Shown here: piece by piece, positions 46,801-58,500 of the stretch | Layout of the letters: each line of letters opens with the position of its first letter | Numbering within the stretch: position 1 is the first letter of the stretch | Origin: Scenedesmus sp. ARA3 | Lineage: Eukaryota > Chlorophyta > Chlorophyceae > Sphaeropleales > Scenedesmaceae | NCBI GenBank assembly: GCA_004335835.1 | Contig: RWJK01001915.1 | Location: 6,328-70,327, forward strand | Direction: 5' to 3' | Length of the DNA: 64,000 nucleotides | Notes under the pieces: model-generated | Seen by the model: the letters and a program-made list of their open reading frames with translations, nothing else | Database searches by the model: none | What the model was told of the DNA's origin: nothing | Made by a program: the position numbers and the translations under genes

Positions 46801-49800
46801 CTGTACCCATGCAGGGCAGCTGTGCCGCGCAGGCGCGCCGTCGAGCACAACCAGACGTCAACCACCTCAAGACGCACGCCATAATTAGCCTCACGTGCTG
46901 GGCATGCTGCTACTATAGAAACTCACCTTCCACCACTTGCAGCACCACCACGCGCGGGCCAGGCGTCCTGTGGCCCACGCTGCCTACATGCGGCTGCTTG
47001 TACAGCCAGGGGTCCACTGCGACACCCAGGGTCACCTCTAAGCCCTTGTAGCCTGGCGCAGTGCCAGCCATGGGCAGCGTCACTCTCCAGGGGGCGCCAG
47101 AGGGTGACCAGCGGGTCGCAACAGGGTTGCCCAGCCTGTGATGGCATGTGTCAAGGAGCGGCAGTATGGTTTAGTTCACATGCAAGGTATGAAACGTCAC
47201 ATGCCATTAATGATCAGTGCCCGCCATGGGCAGCGTCACCCGCCAGGGGGCCGCCGGAGGGTGACCAGCGGCTCGCGACAGGGTTGCCCACCCTGTGATG
47301 CGCTGGTCAGCGGCAGAGTGATGACATGTTGTAAGACCAGAACAGCGTTCCCTTGCAGCAGCCACCCACAGCTGGCATGCCTCCGGCAGTGCCCCCTGCC
47401 TGCTGCTGCTGCTGCTGCTGCTCCTGAACATCAACTTGCAACAAACCACAACCGAAGTGCACTAGTTGCCTACTTGCCCAGAAGCTCGCCGCACCTGTCA
47501 TGGGACCAGAACAGTGTTGAGCCGTCCCGTGCAGCAGCCACCCACAGCTGGCAGGAGCCCAGCAGCGCCCCTTTACCTGCTGCTGCGCCACCACCCCTGC
47601 CGGACACCTCGCGCGCCTCAAGCCTGAACATGCCCTGCTTGCGTGGCAGCTCTAATGAGACGCCTTCGCGCAGCAGCACGGCTCGCTGCAGCGGGCTGGG
47701 GCTGCAGGCGCCGGTGGAGCGGCGCACCCTGCAGGAAATCGTGTTACGGTGCGGTGTTGCGCGTGGATGGGCGGTAATACAACCGCTACCGGCAGGATTG
47801 TGGGGTGCATCACTGGAAGGGCACCACAGCTGCATGGCTGACTGGATCTGTGCCTGACCACAGCTATTCTGCAACAGGAGAGCCTTTGCAGCGCTCTGGC
47901 ATGCCAGGCGTATACCACATGCATTCCATGCCTGCAGCTACACATGCCCCTGCACGCAAGCATACTCACTGTGTAAGTGTGTCCACGACCACAAGTGCAA
48001 TGCGTGGTCCGCCTGCCTTGCGGGTGCCTGTAGGACTGGCTGTGCCACTGCTGCTGCTGCTGTTTGATGTAGTGCTGCTCCCTGCTGGCCCAAGCGCTGA
48101 AGCAGGTAGGCCTGTGATGCTGTCTACTGTCAAGTGCAGCGTGGTGGCAATGGCCTGCGAGGAAGCGCACAAGCGCCACGCAGCAGCAAGGCGCAGGGTG
48201 AGCATGCAGGATACAGGCACGCCATGCAACAGAAACACAGCAGCAACCACTGTTGGATGAACCTGCTGGAGGTACAGCCAGCCAGCGTGCACTGCATCCG
48301 CCTCTGTGCATTGCATCACCGCCCCTCGTCTCACAACTGCCCTGCGCTTGTGACAGTTGACTGCGCTGGCTGCCCCTCAAAAAGCTTAAACACCAGCCCA
48401 CGCACCTCCTCCACGCGGATCTCAGTGTCCAGGCTGACTGCGATCCTGCGGCGCTCCACCAGCATGTCCTTGATGGCTGCAGCCAGCATGCACCGTGCCT
48501 CTGTGCCATGCATCGCCACTCAGTCGCACACACCCAGCGCGGGCGACAGCTGACGGCACTGCCAGCTGTAATGCCGTATTCAACTGCGCCAACCAACCAG
48601 TTTCACCCTAACTACTGCAACCAAGCCCTACACTCCAACCCACCTCCTCCACGCGTATCTCTGTGTCCAGGCTGACTGCGATCCTGCGCGGCTCCACCAG
48701 CATGTCCTTAATGGCTGCAGCCAGCATGCCTTGAATGAAATCCAGCTGCCCCAGGTCACCCGGGCTCAGCGCTGACTTGAACAGCGGCGCCGACACATTC
48801 AGCGCCACACGGACCTGCGGCGCAGCAGCAGCAGGTTTGATGTACAGGAGAATCACAAGAGAGGGTGCATCTTGGAGTGCAGCAGGGAGGTTGCAGGTGC
48901 CTGCAGCTGTGTTCGGCTTTGCGCAAGGTGCTTGCATGCGAGTGCGCTGTCATGCGCATGCTGCCAATACTGCAGGTGATGTTTGTGCATTGCAGCACCT
49001 GATGACGCACCAACCAATTCAACTGGTCACCGAGCAGCAGCCCCAGCAACAGCGCAAAGCGCTCACCTGTGGCTGCTCCTTGAACCCCAGCAGCAGCATG
49101 CGCTGCTGCAGCAGCGGCATGATGCGCAGCTGGCCTGCGGCCAGTAAGACACAAGCGCAGCACACACAAGCGATGCGTCAGATCTTTACTTTGCCGTTAC
49201 AAGTGCCGGAGACAAGCAGCAGATGCAGACAGCAGCTGGCTGCTTGATGATGTTGTTTCACCCTGCATCCTGTGCATCAGCTGCTGCAACTATGCAGTGT
49301 GCACGCCTACACAGATAGCTGTTGCACAGTGCAGCAGCCAGCAACAAGTGCAAGCAGAGCCTTCACTTCACAGGCACACACATCTATACAACTGCTGCAC
49401 TGCTCGCACTCGCCTTTCAGCTCCACAGCAGACACTCGCGCAGTGAAAGCACCCAGCGGGCCCTTGCCCACCACCACAAGCCGCACACTGCTGCTGTCAA
49501 ACGCCATGGCACACTCCAGCGCCGTTATTTTGCTGCTTGCAGGATCAGCAAAGGCCTGGAAGTTGCTGAGCTCTGGTGCAAAGCTGCCGATGCTGACGTC
49601 AGCAATCTCAACCTCCCAGCCACGTGGTGCAGCGGCAGAGACAGTGTCCTACAAGCAATGCAGCAGCAGCGCGAAGCAGAATGCAGTAGTGGCCAGGTGA
49701 GGCCCACACAATGTGTGGTGGATCCAAGGAAAGCATGTTGCTTTCGAAGCATGCCGTGTTGTGCACTACAGCTAGACTGGGGGGCCGCAGCAGTTCGCCG

Positions 49801-51046
49801 CCATTGCGAAGGCTGAGACCAATGCAGCTTGTGGGTCGCTCAGTGTCCTGCTGCACAATTCAGCACTGCAGGAATGGCAACACCCTGCTCAGATTTGTTT
49901 GTGCTTGCAGCCAGCTGAGTAGATTTATGTGCTGCCACCTTTTGAGCGCGGCACAACATCTCAAGCTGCTGCTGCGCTGTTGCTGTTGCTGTGCTGCTGC
50001 TGCTGTAGCACCTCTGCCCCCACTCATCACAACGCACCTGCCACATGCTGAGGTTGTTTGCCAGCAGGAAGGGCTGCCAGAAGGTGCCCCACATGTCCTG
50101 CATTAGCCTGTTCATCCATGCAGCAGACTCAACAGGCGTCACCGGCAGCTGCCGAGACATGCGGATCTCTGTTGCTGCTACAGCTTGCTCCACTGCTGCT
50201 TCTTGTCGTGCTGCAATCTCTGCGCGCGTTGGCTGTAGCACTGCTAGAAACACAGCACCCAGTAGCGGTGCCCATAGCAGTGTGCCTGGTGAAGGCAGGG
50301 ACAGCAGCCGATGAAACAAGAGCAGTGTATCTGTTGTGCATGCTGCTGCATCGTCACCGCCACAGGCAGCGGTGCGCTGCTGAAGGGACGGTGTGGCGTG
50401 GTTGCTGTTTCAAAACAGCAGTTTATATGGCAGCACAGATGCAGACAGCCCTGCACCAGCTGCAGGCTGACTGGATGCAATGCGACACTAACCTCACTCA
50501 GCTGCTGGTAGCCAGCAAGTGTGGACTCAGTCCACTGGACTGCCAGTTGCCTATGTGCTGTACACATGGGCAGGTGCTGCGGAGGCAACTTTGTGATGGT
50601 ACGCTGACTGGCCAATCGCGCTAGTGAGCACTGAGGACTGTTGCAAATCAGCTCACAACAGCTGCTGACCTTGGGGCGGAGCACTCCTCACCTGTTAGCG
50701 TCACTTCCAGCATTGCACAGCCCAGCAGCAGTGCCACCTTGCGCTTGCGCCCAAGTGCTGGCGTAGGTGGTACTGGCTCCCATATGTTGTCTGCAAATGC
50801 TGCTGCTTCGTCCAGTTCTGTGTCGCTGCCTGTGCAGCTGCCAGTGTCTGAGCGGCTTGCTGCTGCCACTGTTGCATACGTGCCTCTGACAGCACTCCAG
50901 CCGCCATGCTGCCCTAGGCGTAGTGAGTATAGCTGCTTCGGTACTCTAGAATGCACGGCACGCACTGCCCTGCTGTTTCGCACGTACAGGGGGCAGGTCA
51001 GGTGTGTGGCAGTTGAACTGCCAAAGCACCCAACGTTAGTCCTCAT
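39697..51046 (-). CDS. SMP-C2 lipid-transfer protein (tricalbin/E-Syt/NTMC2-like)
   Basis: Fourteen exons: 50692-51046, 50038-50285, 49414-49648, 49067-49134, 48644-48814, 47970-48154, 47495-47728, 46927-47135, 46462-46607, 45561-46163, 43266-43481, 41942-42901, 41449-41706, 39697-40989. Phases agree, giving about 1726 residues. A basic, Ser/Thr-rich N-terminus could be a transit peptide. A hydrophobic segment follows (LLWAPLLGAVFLAVL). The SMP domain comes next: VESAAWMNRLMQDMWGTFW...LDFIQGMLAAAIKDMLVEP. C2 domains then begin at TLHLTVDSITGLP, VVLQVVEARGLSLPG and SARLYLPLSS. Relatives tether the ER to other membranes and move lipids. Intron 3 has a GC donor. The C-terminal 430 residues are Gln/Ser/Ala-rich. 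Length is unusual because of low-complexity inserts within the C2 domains. Confidence 0.82.
43560..45440. repeat. Large CA/CG-rich low-complexity block in intron 10
   Basis: Almost the whole 2.1-kb intron (43482-45560) is alternating purine-pyrimidine sequence (cacacgcacgca types). An AT-rich pentamer patch at 44406-44507 (aatagaatagaat) interrupts it, and a cacctgc array lies at about 45056-45115. The frames it opens are not genes. Confidence 0.9.
45439..45482 (-). repeat. Echo of SMP-C2 exon 10 end with donor
   Basis: ctcacctgcatgacagcctc resembles ctcacctgtatgacagcctc at 45557-45576, the end of exon 10 with its donor, read on the minus strand. Similarity continues for about 20 more bases. 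Confidence 0.75.
46381..46425 (+). repeat. Dispersed repeat A, copy 3 (partial)
   Basis: Shares gttaagtgtgaacacaccac and gcgtagctcatt with 12514-12555 and 18838-18870. Located in intron 9 of the SMP-C2 gene. Confidence 0.75.
47215..47400 (-). repeat. Two exon echoes in intron 7 of the SMP-C2 gene
   Basis: 47215-47305 duplicates the start of exon 8 with its acceptor side (compare 47068-47150). 47331-47395 duplicates the end of exon 7 (compare 47500-47575), including cagcagccacccacagctgg. They lie back to back in the same order as the exons. Confidence 0.85.
48397..48490 (-). repeat. Echo of SMP-C2 exon 5, nearly 95 bases
   Basis: Matches 48638-48732 at high identity and keeps an open frame (MLAAAIKDMLVERRRIAVSL) and a GTGCGT donor. 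It could be spliced in as a second copy of this SMP segment, but the domain is complete without it. Confidence 0.85.
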
Positions 51047-51466
51047 GGCTTGGTTGTCGCAATGATCGTCATGTCCTGTGCCAAAAAACTTGTATGCCGA
51101 ACAAGGTTATCATTTAAACAGTGAAAACAGCAACGACCCAGAGCTCAGCTGGCATCTGATTGTGCAGCGCAACACCACGCACTCTTGACAAACACGTAGC
51201 AGCAGCAGCTGAGACCTTTAAGGATGGAAGCGTTGTTTGTTTGAGTCAGCTGGCTCTTACGTGGCAGCAAACCCCAACCCTAGACACGAACTAACGTTGT
51301 TCAAAACTGTCGGATCAAGTTTTGCGATTTTAAGTATCGTTGCAGTGAACTCTGTTTCAGAATCCAGTCGTTACGTTTCAAGGCTGCCCACATACTGTCC
51401 TTCAAGCTCCTACCAATCAGCAGCTTCCCGAACAGCAGCAGATGCACCAGTGACTCGCAACAACAG
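51047..51466. promoter_or_regulatory. Divergent spacer between the SMP-C2 and FAM221-like genes
   Basis: The start codon of the SMP-C2 gene at 51046 and the plus-strand gene to the right face apart. It may also hide the first exon of the FAM221-like gene, which I could not place. Confidence 0.35.
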
Positions 51467-53300
51467 TTGAGGGGGCTGAGGAAGCGTCAAGTGTCCGTTC
51501 ATAAACTCCAGCGGGTGTTAGACAGTACTGCCTTGCTGTGTGGTGTATCCCCTCCAGCAGCAACCCATAAACATCGAGATCTAGGCGCTGGCTTACTTGC
51601 TCAGCATGGCAAACATAGTCGGGCGTGGCAGTGCCAGGAATGCCAAAGGGAATGTGTCCCCATCAGGGCAGAGTCTCGCTGCATGTGTGGCCACCGCCTC
51701 AAAGAGCACACGGAAGGTCACAAGTGCGTTCATCAGCCACTGGCTGCCTGACAGCTCAGAATATGCTGCACCTGCTCTCTTCAGCACTGCTGGGTTTGCT
51801 GATCTGCATGCTGTGCTCAGCTTGTGATGCAGCACTATCTCTTCTAGCACCGATCAGCTGCCCCTGCAGTACTTGCGCCTCTGCAGGGCTGCATGTTGCT
51901 GCTGTCTCTGCTCATGCATCAGCGTGCGCAGCCATGCGTGGCACCAGTGTTGCGGTTAGCAAACCACATCTGCGTTGCACCGCCTACCCCAGTCATCATC
52001 TCCCTGTTTGAAGCAAGCATGCCTGTGTTTGTCTCGCAGCCCACACCTCACAGCTGCTGTGCTGCGTGTGCTGCCACGCCCCTGCAGGTGCTCAAACCGC
52101 TCCTGCAGCTGCCCCAAGTTCAGCTTCATTGTAGCAGAGGGCTCCTGGGTAGGTGCCTACGACCAGGAGAGCTAAAGTAATGTTGCTCCGCCTTACTAGC
52201 ATGTAAGACCCTGAATCCAGAATGGTGCAAAGCAACAGGGCTCACCTGCTTGCTGTGTGATGCTGCCGTACACACCAGCACACCCTCAACATGGCATGCT
52301 GCTGCACCGTGTGCCTGCATGCAGATCCTGCGCTGCCGCTGCAAGCACAAGCACACAGAGCACGACCCCAGCAGCCATGCCTGCAGCAAGGCCTCCTGCT
52401 CCTGCTCTGGCTTCAGCTCCCCATGGGTCTGCAACTGCGATCACCCATGGACACAGCACCAGCAGGTGCTAGTGGAGCGGCAGGTGCGTGCTGGGTGCTG
52501 GCTGCCTCGCAAAGCATTTGGTCACACTGTATAAAGATTGGCAGTACCGTGGCAGTATCTTGGCATGGTGGCCTTTGTCTTTGCAGAGTGACCGCCACAT
52601 GTGGAACCTCCTTTTGCGCATGCCAAGCAATGTGCGCCATTGCCACATGTGTTTCGTGTGGGGCTGCCTGCTGCTCATGCAAAGGCCCATAGCATTCGGT
52701 TGGGCCGCTGCTCCCTGCTTCCGCCAGCAAATGTGTGTGTGGGTGCATGCCTTGCAGGTGCTGCGCCTCAGTGACATGCTTGCTCAAGCACATCAGGCAG
52801 GCAGCAGCAGCAGCACAAATGGACCGGAGGAAAAAGAGTTAGCCCCAGCAGAAGTAGCAGCAGCAGCAAGCACCAGCATGTGTTTGCAGGATATGCACAT
52901 CAGCAGCTGCACAACAGCTACAACGTTACCGGCAGCAGGAGCACCTGAAGGTGGGGGAAATGCTGTTCTTGGTTCAAGAGGTGTTGCTGCTGAGAGCTTC
53001 ACAAGCACAACCACCACCAGCAGCAGCAGCAACAGTGGACAGGCCGGCAAGCTGTCCAGCAGTACCGCTCGGCTGCAGCAGCTGAAACAGCAGCGGCAAA
53101 AAAGTACGACTGGGACGACACCAGGTTGCGCTGTCGTGCCGCACAGCACGGAGGGCGGAACACCTGCAGCGGCCGCTGGAGCCGCAGCGGCAACAGGGTT
53201 GGGTGGAAAAGGGGAAGAGCAGCTGCTGGTTCAGGCAGATCTCATTTGTGATGTGAACCGTTGGGACTTGCTGCAGCGTGGCGTGGACAGGACAGGTTGA
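51467..53300 (+). CDS. FAM221-like Cys-rich protein (start not found)
   Basis: Supported exons: up to 51723, then 52088-52148, 52325-52483, 52758-53300 (stop TGA). Phases agree at every junction. The Cys/His pattern follows FAM221A/B: CMCGHRLKEHTEGHK, then CSNRSCSCPKFSFIVAEGSW, then RCRCKHKHTEHDPSSHACSKAS, then CSCSGFSSPWVCNCDHPW. The C-terminal 180 residues are Ser/Thr/Ala-rich and not conserved. The biochemical role of FAM221 proteins is unclear; the spacing suggests metal binding. The first exon is open from 51467, but no in-frame ATG is seen before the Cys-rich part, so an upstream exon is missing from this model. Exon 4 may instead begin at about 52587, since the frame is open from there. 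Confidence 0.72.
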
Positions 53301-55536
53301 CAGATTGTGTATTGCCTGAGTTGTTGCATGAAGAATGTGGATTGTAGTGCGCTTGCAGCTGCTTGCAGTGTCGCACTGCAACCTCTGCAGCAGAGCGCCT
53401 GCTGTCCTGGGTGGTGCTGGAGTGTGTTGTCTGCGAGGCACATGCTTGCTGCTTTGCAGCAAATGGCCTGTCCCAGCACAATCAACACTAACGTCGCGTT
53501 GGATAAGCAGCCTCCACAGTGGGGGCACCACCCCCTTCTCCCCTCAGCAGTTTTTGTTACCAGGGGGGCGGAGTCTTACTGGCTTGCCACACACAGCATG
53601 ATTGAGCGGAACCTTTACCCAACCCAAGCAGGGCTGGGTTGGCGTTCGTACAGCCATCTGTGAGGGTGTACCTGCTGCATCGATTCAGGCTGCGGCCGCC
53701 GCTGCGGCACTTGCGTGCCCTGGAAACAAACACAGCTATGGCTAGCTAGCTGTGCGTTGTGCAAGTGCACAGCTGGGCACGAGCCTGCGCAGCCTGCGCG
53801 TGCCGGGCAGCACTGGCACGCCCCTGACACGTGTGGACAGACAGGATGCTTGCAACTTCGCTACAAGCTGTTTGCAGCATCTGTGTTTGCCAGAAACCAT
53901 ATGTAACATCTCGCAGGCGTCATTGGATGCCTAGCACCAAACGTTTTGTCAAACCATGCCCTAGTGAGCTGGGATCTCCAACAATTGCGCAGCTGGCAAA
54001 GGTGAACCTTATCAGCATTAGCAACAGGCCTGTTCGGTCAGCTGAAGCATCATCTATAGTGATTGATGAAAGGAATGCGCGACGCACAGGATCGTTGGTG
54101 GCACGCCGAGGATGTGACTGCCTCTGCTGCTGTCATTTGGGTCGTCGTAGCGATTGCCTGGCTGTCCAGCTGGCAGGCCTTGCAACCTCTCAGGCAGTTC
54201 TGATGAGCCACTTTATGTCTCGGAAACAATTTGAAGGCTCCACTGTTGCTTCCTGTCCTGCTCTTCCTCCAGCGGCCCCCTGCAGACTTCCAAAGCGCCT
54301 CACCCACAAAAATACAGCATAAAACGCCAAACTTATGTCATAGTGAAGTTCTGATAGCCGACCTGGCCTTAATCTTCATCAGAAAGGGTCTGCCAAGGAG
54401 TTTGGGCTCAGGCGCAGGTGAGCATCTGCGATCTAGTACGTGTCAGCTGCATCGTGCACTCCCAACATACTTACAACTGTCTGAGCGTCAGGGTCGCCCG
54501 GTGTTCTGACTACGACCGCGTCCGCACAAAGTATTTCGAACTCCCTGCAAGCGTACTTGTGCTGCTTTGAACCAGCAACACACGCCACACACGTGCAGCA
54601 CAGTGAAGCAATCCTTCCCAGTATTAGTTACACTTTGCTGGGCTCTGCTTGTGTTGTTGTGGTGCGCAGGTGCCTGCTTGTGGGCATTTCCAGCTGGTTG
54701 GGTGTGGGGCCTCCAATTGCATCCCAGTGCTTTTCAAGGACTGCCACTTGCTGTGGCCAAACCACAGTAACAGTTATCGAACGTCGAGTGTGCTTTCCTT
54801 CAAGAGGCGGGCTCAGTGGGCAGCTGCTGCCAGCAGTGCACGCCAGCTGGCACTGCAGTGTCTGCCACAGTGAGTGCTAGCAGCCCTGGGTGCACATCAG
54901 CATCAGCATGAGCTCTTCGAGCTCAGCTCACCATGATACTATACGTCAGGAGAGCGCAGCACGTGCGAATCTGCACATTGCAGTCAAAGCAGTTTCCATC
55001 CACGTGCCTGGGCCTCAGTCTGGGGGCCATCAGGCAGCAGGCGGAAATGGTGTGTCCAGTGACCTTGTGACGTGGCTGCACTCTAGTGACTGACTGTAGT
55101 GATTGCAATGCGATCCAGATGATCAGGACATACTGGCGCCGGTCAACACATTGTTCACCTGACAGACCTTGGTTGAATCATTGCGCAAACAGGTTGCTGC
55201 AGCAGACCATGCCAGTTCATGCTCAGTGTGATGAATGCATGCTCCGCCTCTTTGACGCCCGGCAAATGCACTAAGGATACCCTGCATTCATGCAGCTCTA
55301 AGTATTTGCTGACAGGACCAGCAGGATCCTGCAGCTAAACTGACGCTGCCACCCGCCTGGTGCTTTGTTGGGCCGCTGTCGCTGCTGCTGTCGCTGCTGC
55401 TGCTGCTGCTGCTACTGCTGTTGCTGCTGCTACTGCTGCTGCTCCTGCTGGACTCCTGCAGCATGCTGTAGGATCTTGATCCTGATCAGCAACACCCCTG
55501 CGCGATAGCTCGTGACAGTGGCATCCAGTCATCCCA
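53301..55536. other. Intergenic, nothing recognised
   Basis: 2.2 kb with no convincing exon chain. CTG/CTA-rich sequence at 55375-55450 lies just upstream of the peptidase gene, whose promoter should be here. Confidence 0.35.
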
Positions 55537-58500
55537 ATGCAGCACACCCAGTCAAACCTAGCAGCGCGCCTGAGGCCACTGCTGGTGGTGGTGCTGCTGG
55601 TACTGATCTGCATCGTCAGCTCTGCTCCAGCAGCAGCAGCAGCTCACAGTCACCGCCATCGCTCATCCAGCAGGGCCCTGAAGGTCAGCAACAGAACCTC
55701 CCGCGCCACAAGCCTCGCACAAACCAGGAGCAGAGGCAGCAGCGGCTGCGCCACACAGGAACCAACCCCTGAGGCACAAAAGCTCATCCGCAAGAAGCTG
55801 GCAGAGGGCGAGGAAGCTGCTAAGCGCAGGGCTGCCGCTGTTACTGCTGCTGCTAGAGGTGGCGTCGGCATCGCATCAGTGGCAAGCGCTGGATTGCTGC
55901 CCCCGGCGACTGCCACGGTATCTTTGGTGTTTCACATCATTGTCGATAACAACGACATCATCATGCCGGTTGGTGGGAAAGCCGATACTGCGGCACACCG
56001 CGATCCTGCTAACGGTGTTCAGCCCCAGCTTGCAGGCTTGCCTACCTGCAATCATCTAAATGGTGAGCTGCGCTACTGGCCAGTCAGATTGTCGGACCTG
56101 CAGGCACATCATACAACGCTGTTGCCCTCATGCTGCCAGCAGCACCTGCAATGCTGCTGGCTACTTGCTGCAGGCATTTAGGTCAAGGCTCTTTGCCGAT
56201 CTGCCGCCAGTGGCGCATTGCTGCTACTGGCCACATCTGCACTGTGCTGTGACGGCACTTGACGCCTTGTGGCTGCTGCTGCCCTTTGCCTGCAGTGCAC
56301 CACACAAATGTTGCACGCCAACCATATGTATAGATGTCCTTCTACTGACAGCTTGCTGCTGCTTCTGCTGCTGATGCCGCTGCGGCCTGCTGTGTGCCGA
56401 CGCCAGATGACGGGATTGTAGCGCAAGTGGTAAAGCTCAATGAAGCATACAGAGGCACCATGACATTTGTCACGGAGAAAGTTTATCGCTACCTCATTGC
56501 TGATGTCGACCCCAACAGTCCGCCAGCGGGGGCTTGCGTCGAGAGTACAGCCTGCTATGATGGTATAAACCCCATCCTCATCAGCTACTACGGTTGGTGG
56601 GATACCACAAACAATGGCCACCAGCATGCTCCCGTGTATGGTGACTTCAACACCCTGAGCTTACAGCTGGAGCTTGCCACTAAGCTCAGCGTAGCGCGAT
56701 CAAGCTCCCAGCTCAACGTGTACATGTGGGACTGGTGAGACCACTGATGGCACAGCTGTCCACGCCACAGCTGATTTGTAGGTGCCGCTGCTTGCATGAC
56801 ATGCACATTGTGCCGTCCGCCAGCACCCTGGACGTCACAGATGCTGCTTCTTGTCGTACTGTCCTGTACCTGACCTTACAGCTCGTGCATGAGAATGGGT
56901 GCTTGCATGCATTCCCTGCTGCTGCACAGTGCCAGCTGTATGTACCTTCACTCCACAGCCTTGTGTCGGCACGCAAAACGCAGCACAACAGAACACAGAA
57001 TCAAGCATGCACAACATGCTTGCATAGACCTCCAACCCCAGCCACATCACGTGACCAGCCACATGCACGCATAGCTCTCCTTTTCTGGTGTCAGACTTTG
57101 TGTTCAACCTGTTGTGGCCATGCACAGATGGTGCCAGGACCCACATGTAACTATCATCTCTCATAGCACGCCAGCGACCTGATGGCAGCCATGCATGCAG
57201 CATGATCGGTTGCCCATGAGCCGCACGCAGTATGCTGTGCGTACTGATCATCTTGGCAACTCTCTGCTTGACCAATCGTCTGGCTTTCAGGGACACAACT
57301 GTGGTCACCGACATGGGTGGCGCTTTCTTTTACGAGGAGCGCTTCAATCCTGCTGTGGTGGCTTCCGGCTTCGATATGGTATTCGTGCACTGCGAGTCTG
57401 CAGTAGGTGAGATGCGTATGTACACGTTATTGTGGCTGCTGGTGCCTTGCATTAAGAGACATGCCCATGTGCTGCTGGCTATGTGCTTGCATTGCGTGCT
57501 GCAGTGCATGCATGGCAGGGTGCATGGACAGAGGCTCCACGTTTATCATGCAACGTACTGCCCAGCTTTGCGAATGGACAATGCATGAGCCAAGGCGATA
57601 GACGGCATGCCTGTACAAATAGACGCCAGTGATCGGCTCTCACTGCCAGACGCGTGCTGCCAGAATCACAGATATTAGCTTCACTCGTCCCAGCACAGAT
57701 AATTTGCGCCCACAGGTGTTTGGCTGTCCCTGATTGTATGCTTCTAGACCTGCAGTGTGCCTACAACAGCACAGCATGTGCATGCAGATCCTTGCAGCAT
57801 GCATTATTACAAGCAGTTGTTACACGGCGGCTGGCAGCAGCCGCAGCTACTGCAGCAACATGTGCAGACCAATACACGTGTAAGGCTGACGCACACAATT
57901 CACGCCAAGCAGCATGTGATGCAACCCATGGGCAAAGCACAGCAGAGGCTGCTGTTGATCCATGCATATGATTGTCAGAAGATTCCTGCCCACTTGCGGT
58001 TTGATGTTTGTGCCGCTGTAGGTGGAAATGGTGCAAAGATAGATCTTGACCCATATTACAGTCAAGCTGCTGCACCATACTACAGCGGCGGGGAACTGGT
58101 TCATCAGGCAAGCGGACGCGAGACTCGTTGACATGTGCAGAATACTTGACTCACTGACATGCTATACGTGTGGTGCATGCTACAGTGCTGATTGCTAGCA
58201 GTTGCCAAGGCAACAAGCAATGAAGCATGCAGCCTGAGTTCTGTCACTTTGTCCCATCACAGCAGCACCCTTTTCAGATCCATTCACCAAAGCAACACCT
58301 CCGTGGCTGTCAACCGCCACCTGTTGCACGTGCAAAGGTCTGCAGGGTGCAAAGGTCTGCAGGTTGGCTGCTATCTGCCCAACAGTACAGCGGCTGCGGC
58401 ATCAAGCAAGTCCCCGAACATGTGTGTTGTGCTCCGTAGCTTTGACGTGGGGCGGTCTGCAACAGCCTGCTGCTGCTGCACCTCAGTAGGCAGATGCGGC

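Noticed and set aside
48402..48490. Additional exon of the SMP-C2 gene
   Set aside because: The SMP domain and phases are complete without it, and it closely duplicates exon 5; kept as an echo pending RNA data.
52580..52757. Upstream extension of the last FAM221-like exon
   Set aside because: The frame is open and an acceptor exists at 52586, but the sequence does not resemble the family; not decided, and the shorter exon is reported.
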